NCBI RefSeq assembly: GCF_026072635.1
Contig: NZ_AP023081.1
Location: 6,072,501 to 6,136,500, forward strand
Source: Pseudomonas solani
Lineage (GTDB): Bacteria > Pseudomonadota > Gammaproteobacteria > Pseudomonadales > Pseudomonadaceae
DNA: 64,000 nt
Direction: 5' to 3'
The position numbers and the translations under genes are program-made. Shown here in pieces: positions 54,759 to 63,968 of the stretch (position 1 is its first letter; every line of letters begins with the position of its first letter). Below the pieces are notes generated by a model. The model was not told the origin of the DNA and did no database searches. It was given only the letters and a program-made list of their open reading frames with translations.

Positions 54759-55232
54759 CTACGGCAAGGTGCCGATACGGGCCAGTTCACGCTGCAGCTC
54801 GTCGCGCTCGAGGCTCGCGAAAGGCAGCGCCAGGAAGGCCCGGCAGCGCCGCTCGATGCAGGCCAGCGTGGCGCGGAAGGCCGCCTCCACCTGGCCCTCG
54901 TCACCCACCGCCTCGGAGGGATCTTGCAGCCCCCAGTGGGCCTTCAGCGCCGGGCCGAAGTACACCGGGCAGGCCTCGCCGGCCGCTTTGTCGCACACGG
55001 TGATGACCACATCCGGCGGGTTGTCGGCGAAGGCCTCGTTGCCCTTGCTGCGCAGCCCCCGGGTGTCGATGCCCGCCTGCTGCAGGGTGGCCAGGCTGCG
55101 TGGCAGCACCTGGCCCTTGGGAAAGCTGCCGGCACTCACCGCCTCGAACCCGGGCGGCGCCAGGTGGTTGAACAGGGCTTCGGACAGGATGCTGCGGCAG
55201 CTGTTGGCCGTGCACATGAACAGGACTCGCAT
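54759..55232 (-). CDS. arsC: arsenate reductase, LMW-phosphatase type
   Basis: A 157-residue reductase (arsenate to arsenite, with thioredoxin). P-loop CTANSCRS (C7-x5-R13), redox Cys pair CDKAAGEACPVYFG, and WGLQDPSEA, typical of thioredoxin-coupled ArsC. It is the last gene of arsRBC; 28 bp separate it from arsB. Confidence 0.93.
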   Translation of the reverse strand: MRVLFMCTANSCRSILSEALFNHLAPPGFEAVSAGSFPKGQVLPRSLATLQQAGIDTRGLRSKGNEAFADNPPDVVITVCDKAAGEACPVYFGPALKAHWGLQDPSEAVGDEGQVEAAFRATLACIERRCRAFLALPFASLERDELQRELARIGTLP

Positions 55233-55260
55233 CGATGGCTCCTGCCGCCCCGGGCGGCGA

Positions 55261-56559
55261 TCAAAGGCTCAGGCGCAGCGCCAGGGCCGACAGCGTGATG
55301 AGCAGTACGGGCAGCGTCAGCAGGATGCCGACCTTGAAGTAGTAACCCCAGGTGATGCGCATGCCCTTGCGCTCCAGCACATGCAGCCAGAGCAGCGTGG
55401 CCAGGCTGCCGATGGGGGTGATCTTCGGGCCGAGGTCGCAGCCGATGACGTTGGCGTAGATCATCGCCTCGCGCACCACGCCCTCGGCCCCGCTGCCCTG
55501 GATCGACAGCGCCCCGATCAGCACGCTGGGCATGTTGTTCATCACCGAGGAGAGCACGGCGGAAAGCACGCCGGTGCCGAGGGTGGCGCTCCACAGCCCC
55601 TGCGCGGCGAGGCGGTCCAGCACCTGGGTGAGAAGGTCCGTCAGCCCGGCGTTCTTCAAGCCATAGACCACCAGGTACATGCCGAGGGAGAACACCACCA
55701 CCTGCCAGGGCGCCTCGCGCAGCACGCGCCGGGTGGCGATCCGCTGCCCGCGCGCGGCGACGGCGAACAGGGTCGCCGCACAGGCGGCCGCCACGGCGCT
55801 GACCGGAATGCCCAGGGGCTCCAGGGCGAAGAGGCCGGCCAGCAGCACCAGCAGGGTCCACCCGCCCACCACGAAGGTGGCGCGATCGCGGATCGCCGTC
55901 TCCGGCGCCGGCAACGCCTCCAGGGCGTAGCGCCGGGGCAGGTCTCGGCGGAAGAACAGCCACAGCACCAGCAGCGTGGCGGCGACGCTGGCCAGGTTCA
56001 CCGGCACCATCACCGCGGCGTACTCGCTGAAGCCCAGGCCGAAGTAATCGGCGGAAACGATGTTCACCAGGTTGGAGACCACCAGCGGCAGGCTGGCGGT
56101 ATCGGCGATGAACCCGGCCGCCATGACGAAGGCCAGCGTGGTGGCCGCCGAAAAGCGCAGCGCCAGCAGCATGGACATGACGATGGGCGTGAGGATCAGT
56201 GCCGCGCCGTCGTTGGCGAACAGCGCCGAAACCGCGGCGCCCAGCAGCACGCAGAAGCAGAACAGGCGATGACCGCTGCCCTTGGCCCAGCGGGCTACAT
56301 GCAGCGCCGCCCACTCGAAGAAACCGGCCTCATCCAGCAGCAGGCTGATGACGATGACGGCGATGAAGGTAGCGGTGGCGTTCCAGACGATGGCCCACAC
56401 GACGGGGATGTCGTGCAGCGACACCGCCCCCACGCCCAGCGCGATGACCGCGCCGAGGGTGGCGCTCCAGCCCACCCCCAGGCCTTTGGGTTGCCAGATG
56501 ACCAGCACCAGGGTGAAGACGAACACGGCAATGGCGACAAGCATGAACCAGCGCTCCAA
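55261..56559 (-). CDS. arsB: arsenite efflux pump ArsB
   Basis: A 432-residue integral membrane protein with about 12 TM segments, of ArsB length (429 in E. coli). FANDGAALILTPIVMSMLLA and SSVMNNMPSVLIGALSIQ are conserved ArsB/NhaD blocks; the second half has VFSLGMYLVVYGLKNAGLTD. Exports arsenite and antimonite by H+ antiport. ATG at 56559; 5 bp after the arsR stop. Confidence 0.95.
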   Translation of the reverse strand: MERWFMLVAIAVFVFTLVLVIWQPKGLGVGWSATLGAVIALGVGAVSLHDIPVVWAIVWNATATFIAVIVISLLLDEAGFFEWAALHVARWAKGSGHRLFCFCVLLGAAVSALFANDGAALILTPIVMSMLLALRFSAATTLAFVMAAGFIADTASLPLVVSNLVNIVSADYFGLGFSEYAAVMVPVNLASVAATLLVLWLFFRRDLPRRYALEALPAPETAIRDRATFVVGGWTLLVLLAGLFALEPLGIPVSAVAAACAATLFAVAARGQRIATRRVLREAPWQVVVFSLGMYLVVYGLKNAGLTDLLTQVLDRLAAQGLWSATLGTGVLSAVLSSVMNNMPSVLIGALSIQGSGAEGVVREAMIYANVIGCDLGPKITPIGSLATLLWLHVLERKGMRITWGYYFKVGILLTLPVLLITLSALALRLSL

Positions 56560-56564
56560 CAGGC

Positions 56565-56912
56565 TTAGCAGCAGGCGGCCGCACGGACGGGGCGGTCATC
56601 CATGTTGTGCAGGCGCGAGGCGTTTTCCCGCAGCCACTCGGCATTGGCCTTGAGCGTCACCTGCAGCATCTCGTGCACCCAGGCGGGCAGCTCCGGGTTG
56701 AGGCGGTAATACACCCACTGGCCTTGGCGGCGATCCAGCAGCAAGCCATTGCTGCGCAGTTGGGCAAGGTGGCGGCTGACCTTCGGCTGGCTGTCATCCA
56801 GGGCGCACATCAGCTCGCAGACACACAACTCGCCAAGGTGGGCGATAAGCAGCGTGGCGCGGGCGCGCGTTTCATCGGCGAGGCTTTTGAAGACGTCGGT
56901 CGGGGTGATCAT
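56565..56912 (-). CDS. arsR: arsenical repressor ArsR
   Basis: A 115-residue SmtB/ArsR repressor with As(III) site ELCVCELMC (C30, C32) and winged helix ALDDSQPKVSRHLAQLRSNG. Start at MITPTDVFKSLADETRARAT; earlier in-frame codons lie inside the repeat at about 57000 and are not coding. It represses its own operon through the dyad at 56927-56960. Confidence 0.95.
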   Translation of the reverse strand: MITPTDVFKSLADETRARATLLIAHLGELCVCELMCALDDSQPKVSRHLAQLRSNGLLLDRRQGQWVYYRLNPELPAWVHEMLQVTLKANAEWLRENASRLHNMDDRPVRAAACC

Positions 56913-56926
56913 GGGAGGGCCATAAC

Positions 56927-56960
56927 ATATGGGAAATCGAATATACGGATTTCCATATAT
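56927..56960 (-). promoter_or_regulatory. candidate ArsR operator/promoter of arsRBC
   Basis: Imperfect dyad: ATATGGGAAATC (56927-56938), central GAATATACG, GATTTCCATATAT (56948-56960). Located 15-50 bp upstream of the arsR ATG, AT-rich in a GC-rich region. ArsR sites are usually such A/T-rich palindromes. Confidence 0.6.
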
Positions 56961-56992
56961 CCAGAAAAGACATTTCGCCGCCCGGGCCAACC

Positions 56993-57480
56993 CACGGTGC
57001 TGACCGATGTGTAGGGTGGATGACGCTCTTTTCATCCACCAAACGGTGCCACCGGGAAGCACCGCGTTGGGGCAGCCCTGCGGCCTGCTTGGCGACTGAA
57101 GTCGCCCATACAGGGGCTGTGTTTGGCCTGTAGGTCGGGTGTAACACGACGTTTGTGGTGACGGGTTTCGCTGCGCTCGCGGAGCACCACCCGGCGCATC
57201 CCACGGCGCCGCCTCGTGGGAGCGAATTCATTCGCGATGGAATGGCCGGATGTGCCGGCTGCAAGCCCTTCGCGGCTGAAGCCGCTCCCACAGAGAGCGC
57301 CCGCAGCGAGACCGGACAGGGTGGCGTTGGGCCTCGCTGCGCTCGGCGCCAACCTACGGCACCGTGCCGTTGTAGGTCGGGTGCAACCCGACAGGGCCCC
57401 TACACGGAACCTCGTGGGTTTCCCCCGCCCTACGCCGAACCGGGCGGCCTCTTTTGTGGGAGCGGATTCATCCGCGATCA
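56993..57480. repeat. mosaic repeat cluster upstream of arsR
   Basis: Contains an inverse GTGTAGGGTGGATGACGCTC...CATCCACC module (about 57008-57045), GCTTGGCGACTGAAGTCGCC (about 57088-57110), GACGGGTTTCGCTGCGCTCG (about 57161), GTGGGAGCGAATTCATTCGC ... GCGGCTGAAGCCGCTCCCAC (about 57215-57292), a GTTGGGCCTCGCTGCGCTCG module (about 57326), and TTGTGGGAGCGGATTCATCC (about 57454). More module types than in the other clusters. No gene seen. Confidence 0.8.
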
Positions 57481-57987
57481 ACCTCACCGCCGGCCTCCGG
57501 CCCTCCGCTTGACACCCCGCCCCGAATCCATAACGTTGCCCCGCTGTCCAACCTGGGCAGCCGGGATTGGCGTCCCGAACGAGAACAGGTGCTCGCCGAC
57601 ATCATTCTGGACAACGCCGCCATGCGCGAAGGCATTCCCGGGCCCTACCTGGATGACGTGCGAGAGACCGCCTTGATGGATGCACTGAGGGACACGGGCG
57701 TGCGGAATCTCTCGGCGAGAAGCCTCTTGGGCAACGGCGTCAGCCTGAGCAGAAATGGCGCTTTCGTGGACGCTTGCGACGTAGAGGCGGCACACCCTAC
57801 AGCACGAACTCATCCTTTCGAATCCTCAGTTCGAATCGCCACAAACAAAGCCGATGACTCATGACCCCGTTGCTGGGGACGTGGTTTCCCACCTTCAGAT
57901 GAACGTCGCTGACTCGACCAGTGGACACCCTGCTCTGCGCCACGTCATGCCGCGCTGATCAAAGCAGGGGTGAGGATTACTTGGAGC
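57481..57987. other. non-coding or decayed segment
   Basis: An open plus-strand frame from about 57454 to 57864 contains REQVLADIILDNAAMREGIP and DDVRETALMDALRDTGV, which looks like part of a real protein, but starts and ends in repeat sequence (GAGGCGGCACACCCTACAGC near 57782). I cannot assign a start, ribosome site or family. Probably a remnant. Confidence 0.35.
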
Positions 57988-59202
57988 TCAGAGATTCTCC
58001 GGAATCATCAATCCCTTGAGACGGTAGGACTCTATATCGATACCGAATGCCCCGCTCCCGTGTACCTCACGCACTCTCACGGCCTTGTCGGCGAGATCAA
58101 TGACCCTTTCCTGACATGCGTTTTTTTCCGCATCACGCACGATCAGTACTTTGGGCCTGAGTTTATTACCCGGAGGGCATCCAATGATGATGCCCACTTC
58201 CCCGCTGCTTAACTCGGCAATCTCGCCTGGGGGGTAGAGGCCGATCAGCCGGATAAAGCACTCGACAATCGCCTCATCAAAATGGCAATTGACCGCGTCC
58301 AGCAGAATACGCAGGGATTCGAGGCTGGACTTCCCCTTGCTGTAGACCCGATCACTGTTAATGGCGTCATAGCTGTCTGCCACAGCAATGACCTTGGCAA
58401 AGTAGGGAATCCTGCTGGCGTCCAGGCCACGTGGATAGCCTTTACCGTCCAAGCGCTCATGATGCGAATAGGCGACATCGACGGTCGCCGGCGTGATCTG
58501 CTGGTTGCTCATCAGCAGCTTGCGCCCTTCTGCTGCATGGCTTTGCATGATCCGCAGCTCTTCTGCGGTCAGTGCACCGGGCTTATTGAGTATCTCGTTG
58601 GGAACCTTGATCTTGCCCACATCGTGGAGCATGCCGCACACACCGATCTGCTCCAGTTGATAAAGAGGTATGCCCAGTTCCTTGCCCAGGGCGATGGACA
58701 GAATGGACACCCTCAAGGAGTGTTCAGCGGTGTAGTGATCACTGTTCTTGATGCGAGCCAGCCAGAGCATCGCGGCAGGATTGCGCAAGATGCTTTCGAC
58801 GCACTCCTTGACCACGACTTTGACAGCCGCCACATCCAACTCCTGCCCCATCCTCAGCGTATGCAGGATTCGCAACGACTCCTCACGCGCGGCATGCCAC
58901 ACAGGAGTTGCCCGTTCCACCTCCACATTGAAGTCGACCTTAGCGATGGCAGGGATCAAGGGAGCCGCCTGAGCGTAGTTCTCCACAAGCTGCCCACGCA
59001 CGTCGAGCGAGCGTCGAGCATCCACCCAGACATAGCGGCAAATCTCCTGCAGCAGGCGTATCTCCTGCTGCTGGCGAATGCGAAAACCTTGAAAGAGAAA
59101 ATTGGTGTCCGTCCATGGGCGATCCAGCTCCACCACATACATGCCGATGGTCAGCTGCGCTGCTTCGACTTTGATGTGGTCCATCCCGGCGCCTTCAGCC
59201 AT
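57988..59202 (-). CDS. HD-GYP c-di-GMP phosphodiesterase with DUF3391
   Basis: A 404-residue protein starting MAEGAGMDHIKVEAAQLTIG (59202; GGAG 7 nt upstream). An N-terminal DUF3391 (VEAAQLTIGMYVVELDRPWT) is followed by the HD-GYP domain: HSLRVSILSIALGKELGIPL, MLHDVGKIKVPNEILNKPG, SHHERLDGKGYPRGLDASRI. All catalytic His/Asp residues and the GYP loop are intact, unlike the frameshifted HD-GYP at 46377. Predicted to degrade c-di-GMP, probably cytoplasmic. Confidence 0.92.
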   Translation of the reverse strand: MAEGAGMDHIKVEAAQLTIGMYVVELDRPWTDTNFLFQGFRIRQQQEIRLLQEICRYVWVDARRSLDVRGQLVENYAQAAPLIPAIAKVDFNVEVERATPVWHAAREESLRILHTLRMGQELDVAAVKVVVKECVESILRNPAAMLWLARIKNSDHYTAEHSLRVSILSIALGKELGIPLYQLEQIGVCGMLHDVGKIKVPNEILNKPGALTAEELRIMQSHAAEGRKLLMSNQQITPATVDVAYSHHERLDGKGYPRGLDASRIPYFAKVIAVADSYDAINSDRVYSKGKSSLESLRILLDAVNCHFDEAIVECFIRLIGLYPPGEIAELSSGEVGIIIGCPPGNKLRPKVLIVRDAEKNACQERVIDLADKAVRVREVHGSGAFGIDIESYRLKGLMIPENL

Positions 59203-59622
59203 AGGACACTCCAAAGAAAGCGATACCTGTGAAATCATTTAGCCATCAAGCCAGCTCTGGGCAGCCAATTGAATTTCGCTATGAAATCACGGGAGCGCAT
59301 AGGCTCCGTGCGCTTGGCTGTTGGCGGCCAGATGGTGCGAATATTCGGATCATCTACAAAAAGTACGCTGTACGCTGCGATATGCAGGGGCCGGCATGAC
59401 AATCACGACAAGCTACCCGCCGGCATGTCGCTGCAAGTGTTTCGGTTGGCTGAAGCGACCTGCGCCGAAAATGGCCGTTGAATGACGCGATGAAGTCGCT
59501 CTACAACCGCATAGTCAGGCTTACCGTTTCCAGACGGAGTACGCCTCCTCGCCGCGGGCGCTGCGGCAATCCGCCGTGTTGAACCCGGGGGAAATGAATC
59601 TATACTCCGCGCACCTTCGAGG
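59203..59622. other. intergenic region upstream of the copper genes
   Basis: About 420 bp between the divergent HD-GYP and DUF2946-like genes. It holds short open frames of poor quality (for example 59269-59481) that I do not support as genes. TCTATACTCC near 59607 could be part of a promoter for the downstream gene. Confidence 0.4.
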
Positions 59623-59994
59623 ATGCCCGCCCTGAACCCACTCAGCCGAAACCTTCGCGACTGGCTCTACGCCTTTGCCCTGGTGGGCATGCTGCTGCGC
59701 GTGACCATGCCGCTGTGGGCGATACCGCAGATGAGCGGTGGCGGCTTCATGCTCATGTGCACCTCCCAGGGCATGCAGTGGCAGCTCGGCGACCAGGACG
59801 ACGGGCTCGCCGGCCAGCAACTGCCCTGCACCCAGTGCGGCCTGCAGTCGGTTGCGCTGCAGAGCCTGCCGTTCACCCCGCCAGCGCCACCGCCCGCGCT
59901 GGCGACGCAACCCGCGCGGCACCTTGCGCCCCCGGCCAATGCCCCGCCCTTCCTGCTCGCGCCTCCCAACCGGGCGCCCCCTTCGTTTTCCTGA
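59623..59994 (+). CDS. DUF2946-like small membrane/exported protein
   Basis: A 123-residue protein: RNLRDWLYAFALVGMLLRVT (hydrophobic segment about 8-35), MSGGGFMLMCTSQGMQWQLG with Met/Cys, then LPCTQCGLQSVALQSLPF and a Pro-rich tail (PPAPPPALATQPARHLAPPA). CxxC after a TM segment and position next to an OprC-like receptor match DUF2946 proteins of copper loci. It may bind copper in the periplasm; not proven. It lies 59 bp before oprC. Confidence 0.65.
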   Translation: MPALNPLSRNLRDWLYAFALVGMLLRVTMPLWAIPQMSGGGFMLMCTSQGMQWQLGDQDDGLAGQQLPCTQCGLQSVALQSLPFTPPAPPPALATQPARHLAPPANAPPFLLAPPNRAPPSFS

Positions 59995-60053
59995 ATCGTT
60001 GAAGCGCGCCTTCCTGCGAAGGCGTACTGCTGTTCATCCATTTAGGAACAATC

Positions 60054-62156
60054 ATGTCTGCAACCCCTTCCCGTCCGGGTCGCGCCGCCCTGCGCGTGCC
60101 TTTCCTGCTTCACGCCTTGGCCCTGGCCGTGGCCATGCCCTCCCTGCATGCCGAAGAGCAACAGCACGATAAGGACGAACTGCCCCCCACCGTTATCACC
60201 GCGGTCCAGCAGAGCTCACCGCTGACCATCGTGGCCAACCCCAAGGACGCCCGGCAGCCGGTGCCGGCCAGCGATGCCACCGACTACCTCAAGACCATCC
60301 CCGGCTTCGCCGCCATCCGCAGCGGCGGCAGCAACGGCGACCCGGTGCTGCGCGGCATGTTCGGCTCGCGCATCAACCTGCGCACCAACGGCGGCCTGAT
60401 GCTGGGCGCCTGCCCCTACCGGATGGATGCTCCGAGCTCGTACATCGCCCCGGAAACCTACGACAAGCTGACCGTGATCAAAGGCCCGCAGACGGTACTG
60501 TGGGGGCCCGGCGCCTCCGCCGGCACGGTGCTGTTCGAGCGCGGCCCGGAGCACTTCGGCGAGCTGGGCAGCCGGCTGAATGCCAGCTTCCTGGTCGGCT
60601 CCAACGGCCGCTTCGACAAGGTGCTCGATGGTGCGGTCGGCGGCAGCGAAGGCTATGTGCGCTTCACCGGCAACCAGGCGCAGTCGGATGACTACGAGGA
60701 TGGCGACGGCGATACCGTGCCCTCGCGCTGGAAGAAGTGGAACGGCGACCTGGCCATCGGCTGGACACCCGATGAAGACACCCTGCTGGAGCTCACCGCC
60801 GGCAAGGGCGACGGTGAGGCGCGCTACGCCGGTCGCAGCATGGACGGCGCCCAGTTCACCCGGGAAAGCCTCGGGCTGCGCTTCGAGAAGAGCAACCTCG
60901 GCGACGTCCTCACCAAGGTGGAGGCGCAGGTCTACTACAACTACGCCGACCACATCATGGACAACTTCAGCCTGCGTGACCCGGACCCCTCCAGCATGAT
61001 GCCGATGCCCATGGCTTCCCAGGTCGACCGCCGCACCCTGGGCACCCGCTTCGCCGCCACCTTCGCCCTGGGCGAGGTGGAGCTGGTCACCGGCGTCGAC
61101 GCGCTGCGCAGCGAGCACCGCTGGCGCAACTCCAGCGCCGACATGATGACCGGCGACTACATCGACACCGACCAGACGCCCTGGGACAAGGACGCCGTCA
61201 CCCACAACTACGGTGCCTTCGCCGAGGCCACCTGGTACCTCGCCGAGCGCAACCGCGTGGTCAGCGGTGCGCGCCTGGACAGGTCCAGTGCCAAGGATTT
61301 CCGCTCGTTCCAGTGGAGCGGGATGATGACCGTCGACAACCCCACCGCCGGGGCCACCCGCGCCGACACCCTGCCCAGCGGCTTCGTGCGCTACGAGCAC
61401 GACCTGGCCGAATCGCCCACCACCCTGTATGCGGGCCTGGGCCATGTGCAGCGCTTCCCGGACTACTGGGAACTGTTCTCGGCGGAAAGCGGCCCGTCCG
61501 GCAGTGCCAACGCCTTCGACGGCATCAAGCCCGAGAAGACCACCCAGCTCGACTTCGGCGTGCAATACGCTGGCGAGAACCTCGACGCCTGGGCTTCCGC
61601 CTATGTGGGCCAGGTGCGTGACTACATCCTGTTCAGCTACAGCACCGGGATGATGGGCATGACCAGCTCCTCGGCCGGCAACGTGGACGCCCGCATCATG
61701 GGCGGCGAGCTGGGGGCCAGCTACAAGCTGGGCGAACACTGGAAAACCGACGGCTCACTCGCCTATGCCTGGGGCAAGAACAGCTCCGACGGTGAAGCCC
61801 TGCCGCAGATGCCGCCGCTGGAGGCCCGCCTCGGCCTGACCTACGAGCAGGATGACTGGAGCGCCGGCGCGCTCTGGCGCCTGGTCGCCCAACAGGGCCG
61901 GGTGGCCGAGGGCAAGGGCAACGTCGTGGGCCAGGACTTCGGCAGCAGCGCGGGCTTTGGCGTCTTCTCGCTCAACGGCGCCTACCGTGTCAGCAAGAAC
62001 GTCAAGCTGAGCGCGGGTGTCGACAACCTGTTCGACAAGGACTATGCCGAACACCTCAACCTCGCCGGTGACGCCGGCTTCGGCTACCCCGCCGAACGCG
62101 TCGCCATCGACGAGCCGGGCCGCACCCTCTGGGCCAAGGTCGACCTGAGTTTCTGA
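60054..62156 (+). CDS. oprC: TonB-dependent copper receptor OprC
   Basis: A 700-residue outer-membrane receptor. Signal peptide (about 1-33), plug domain with LPPTVITAVQQSSPLTIVAN and LRGMFGSRINLRTNGGLMLG, then GACPYRMDAPSSYI: the CxxxM copper site known from P. aeruginosa OprC (Cys/Met). A matching HxM pair occurs in YADHIMDNF. The plug continues IKGPQTVLWGPGASAGTV; the barrel ends with a C-terminal DLSF. Imports copper at low availability; energised by TonB. Copper repression is usual. AGGAAC before the ATG. Confidence 0.94.
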   Translation: MSATPSRPGRAALRVPFLLHALALAVAMPSLHAEEQQHDKDELPPTVITAVQQSSPLTIVANPKDARQPVPASDATDYLKTIPGFAAIRSGGSNGDPVLRGMFGSRINLRTNGGLMLGACPYRMDAPSSYIAPETYDKLTVIKGPQTVLWGPGASAGTVLFERGPEHFGELGSRLNASFLVGSNGRFDKVLDGAVGGSEGYVRFTGNQAQSDDYEDGDGDTVPSRWKKWNGDLAIGWTPDEDTLLELTAGKGDGEARYAGRSMDGAQFTRESLGLRFEKSNLGDVLTKVEAQVYYNYADHIMDNFSLRDPDPSSMMPMPMASQVDRRTLGTRFAATFALGEVELVTGVDALRSEHRWRNSSADMMTGDYIDTDQTPWDKDAVTHNYGAFAEATWYLAERNRVVSGARLDRSSAKDFRSFQWSGMMTVDNPTAGATRADTLPSGFVRYEHDLAESPTTLYAGLGHVQRFPDYWELFSAESGPSGSANAFDGIKPEKTTQLDFGVQYAGENLDAWASAYVGQVRDYILFSYSTGMMGMTSSSAGNVDARIMGGELGASYKLGEHWKTDGSLAYAWGKNSSDGEALPQMPPLEARLGLTYEQDDWSAGALWRLVAQQGRVAEGKGNVVGQDFGSSAGFGVFSLNGAYRVSKNVKLSAGVDNLFDKDYAEHLNLAGDAGFGYPAERVAIDEPGRTLWAKVDLSF

Positions 62157-62241
62157 AGCGACACCTGCGCAGCCGATCCGTGAGTCGGCTGCCGTGCTCC
62201 ACCTGAAAGCCAACCGACAATTGAAAAAACAGGAGTTGATC

Positions 62242-62532
62242 ATGAAGAAATCCCTGCTCTTCGCAGCCTGCCTGCTGGCCCTTCCCCTGGCCCAGGCGGC
62301 CCAGGAACCCGAGGCGGTGTTCACCCGCGCCTGCGGCATGTGCCACAACGGGCAACTGCCCACCGCTCCGAAAAAAGGCGATGCCGCGGCCTGGAAACCC
62401 CGCCTGGAAAAGGGTGACGAGGTACTCGTGCAGCACGTGACCCAGGGCTTCAACGCCATGCCGCCGCGCGGCCTGTGCATGGATTGCAGCCCCGAGGACT
62501 ACAAGGCCGTGATCCACTGGATGGCCCAGTAA
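62242..62532 (+). CDS. small c-type cytochrome (c5-like)
   Basis: A 96-residue periplasmic cytochrome with AGGAG upstream, signal peptide MKKSLLFAACLLALPLAQAA and haem site CGMCH (about 31-35). Axial Met is probably in FNAMPPRGLC; the C-terminal CMDCSPEDYKAVIHWMA matches the cytochrome c5/cbb3-associated group. It follows oprC by 85 bp and may be transcribed with it. Partner oxidase unknown. Confidence 0.88.
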   Translation: MKKSLLFAACLLALPLAQAAQEPEAVFTRACGMCHNGQLPTAPKKGDAAAWKPRLEKGDEVLVQHVTQGFNAMPPRGLCMDCSPEDYKAVIHWMAQ

Positions 62533-62542
62533 CGCTGTGCCT

Positions 62543-62567
62543 GGGTTCGCTCCCGGCGGGCGAACCC
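62543..62567 (+). terminator. hairpin after the cytochrome gene
   Basis: GGGTTCGC (62543-62550) and GCGAACCC (62560-62567) with a 9-nt loop. No T run, so termination strength is uncertain. Confidence 0.4.
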
Positions 62568-62586
62568 ATCCACCGCCCTCGCCCCA

Positions 62587-62994
62587 ATGCAGAGACCTGC
62601 CCGCCCACACCTGAAGAGCGCCCGTCGTAGACCAGGCTCCCTGATCGCCTGGATGCTCTACGCCTGCGTCCTGTACAGCGCGTTCGCCTGCAGCCTGGGG
62701 CATGGCCAGCAGAGCGGCCTGGCGCTGAGCGGTATCGGCGGGCTCTACTGCACAGCCAACGGCGACCTGGGTGCGTCACCGAGCAAGACTCCGGCCGGCA
62801 CCGGCGGCGCTTCGTCGATGCCGGCCATGGGCTGCCCGCTGTGCAGCGCCTTCACCCTCACCACCCTCCTGCTGGGCGGCCTGTTGCTGCCTGGCAGGCC
62901 TGGCGGCCATCCACCGCACCCCGGCGTCGTCGAGGGCCATACCCACCCTCGCCTCACCTGGCCCTCGGCCAACCCCCGCGCCTCCCCCGCCTGA
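62587..62994 (+). CDS. DUF2946-family protein
   Basis: A 135-residue protein: Arg-rich start, then WMLYACVLYSAFACSLGHGQ (TM, about 22-42), a Gly/Ser region with GGLYCTANGDLG, and SMPAMGCPLCSAFTLTTLLL (a second TM with the CPLC motif typical of DUF2946). A Pro/His-rich tail ends the protein. Likely inner-membrane or periplasmic, copper-associated by context. Confidence 0.78.
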   Translation: MQRPARPHLKSARRRPGSLIAWMLYACVLYSAFACSLGHGQQSGLALSGIGGLYCTANGDLGASPSKTPAGTGGASSMPAMGCPLCSAFTLTTLLLGGLLLPGRPGGHPPHPGVVEGHTHPRLTWPSANPRASPA

Positions 62995-63119
62995 CCTTCC
63001 CTTTCCCTGCACCGGCAGTCGCTTGCCGCTACACGGCGGCCGCTGCCGTTCGACTGACACCCGGCCCGCGCGCCTTCGCCGAGAAGGCACGGCGCCGGGT
63101 ACCCTGAAGGAGACAGGTC

Positions 63120-63479
63120 ATGAACGACACCAAGGTACTGGTTCTGCCGATCGCCGAGGGCACCATCGGCAATCCCGCCCGCGCGTCCACGGCGCAGCGC
63201 ATTGCCGGGATCAGACGCTGGGGAGCGATCGTCTGGCGAGACCATGAGAAACCGGGAGGCGTGCGGCGCGAGTACCTCGCCTCCAGCCGCGAGGGCCGCA
63301 CGCTGTTCGTGGCGAATCTGCTGGAAGGGGCTTACGTCGAGTTCGCCATCGCCTACCAGCGGCAGGGGCGCATCAAGATGCGTCGCTACTACCGGGTCAC
63401 GGCCGTACTCCCGGACGCCCTGCACCTGCTGGAGGTGCGCCAGGACGACCTGCCTTGCAGGGCCGTCCGGGCGGCCTAG
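63120..63479 (+). CDS. hypothetical cytoplasmic protein
   Basis: A 119-residue protein with AAGGAGA upstream of the ATG. It reads VLVLPIAEGTIGNPARASTA, GIRRWGAIVWRDHEKPGGVR and RRYYRVTAVLPDALHLLEVR; beta-rich, no signal peptide, one Cys. It sits between two DUF2946 genes. I do not recognise a family. Confidence 0.6.
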   Translation: MNDTKVLVLPIAEGTIGNPARASTAQRIAGIRRWGAIVWRDHEKPGGVRREYLASSREGRTLFVANLLEGAYVEFAIAYQRQGRIKMRRYYRVTAVLPDALHLLEVRQDDLPCRAVRAA

Positions 63480-63488
63480 GGACGCGCG

Positions 63489-63893
63489 ATGATCTGCTGC
63501 GGCATGCGCCGTGAGGCGCATCACAATGCCTGGGTGGCGGCATTCCTGGCGATCGTGCTCAAGGTCATGGCGTTGCCGATGGCCACGGCCTTCGGATCGC
63601 TCAGCCTGGAGCAACTGCTGGCCGGGAGCTTCTGCTCGTCGGGTGGTTTGCAGCAGAGCGCCCTGGTACTCGACAAGGACAGTTCCGGCTCGCCCGACGC
63701 AGGTGGCACGTCCCACTGCTGCTGCTCACAATCCGTCGGCGCGGCCCCCCTGCCGCCGTCGCCTCTGGCTGCACCGGGGCGGCTCGCGGCACTGCGCCCG
63801 ACGCCCGCCGCCCATCCCTTCGCCGTCTCGCCCCGCGAGCGCTGGCCCTCGATCAACCCCCGAGCCTCTCCCGTCCTGCCTGGCTGCCCCTGA
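63489..63893 (+). CDS. DUF2946-like protein
   Basis: A 134-residue protein starting MICCGMRREAHHNAWVAAFL: a short Cys/His-rich N-terminus, a hydrophobic helix (FLAIVLKVMALPMATAFGSL), then SFCSSGGLQQSALVL and HCCCSQSVGAAPLPP with four Cys close together, and a Pro-rich tail. These Cys/His features fit the copper region. Third DUF2946-like gene in 4.3 kb. Confidence 0.65.
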   Translation: MICCGMRREAHHNAWVAAFLAIVLKVMALPMATAFGSLSLEQLLAGSFCSSGGLQQSALVLDKDSSGSPDAGGTSHCCCSQSVGAAPLPPSPLAAPGRLAALRPTPAAHPFAVSPRERWPSINPRASPVLPGCP

Positions 63894-63968
63894 TAGCAAC
63901 CCCTCGGGCACGGGCTTCAACGCCCATCCGCCCCGAGGTAGACCACGCCTCTGCAAGGACGACACGAC

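Noticed and set aside
59269..59481. 70-residue plus-strand frame
   Set aside because: No ribosome site, mixed codon use and no recognisable fold; likely chance.
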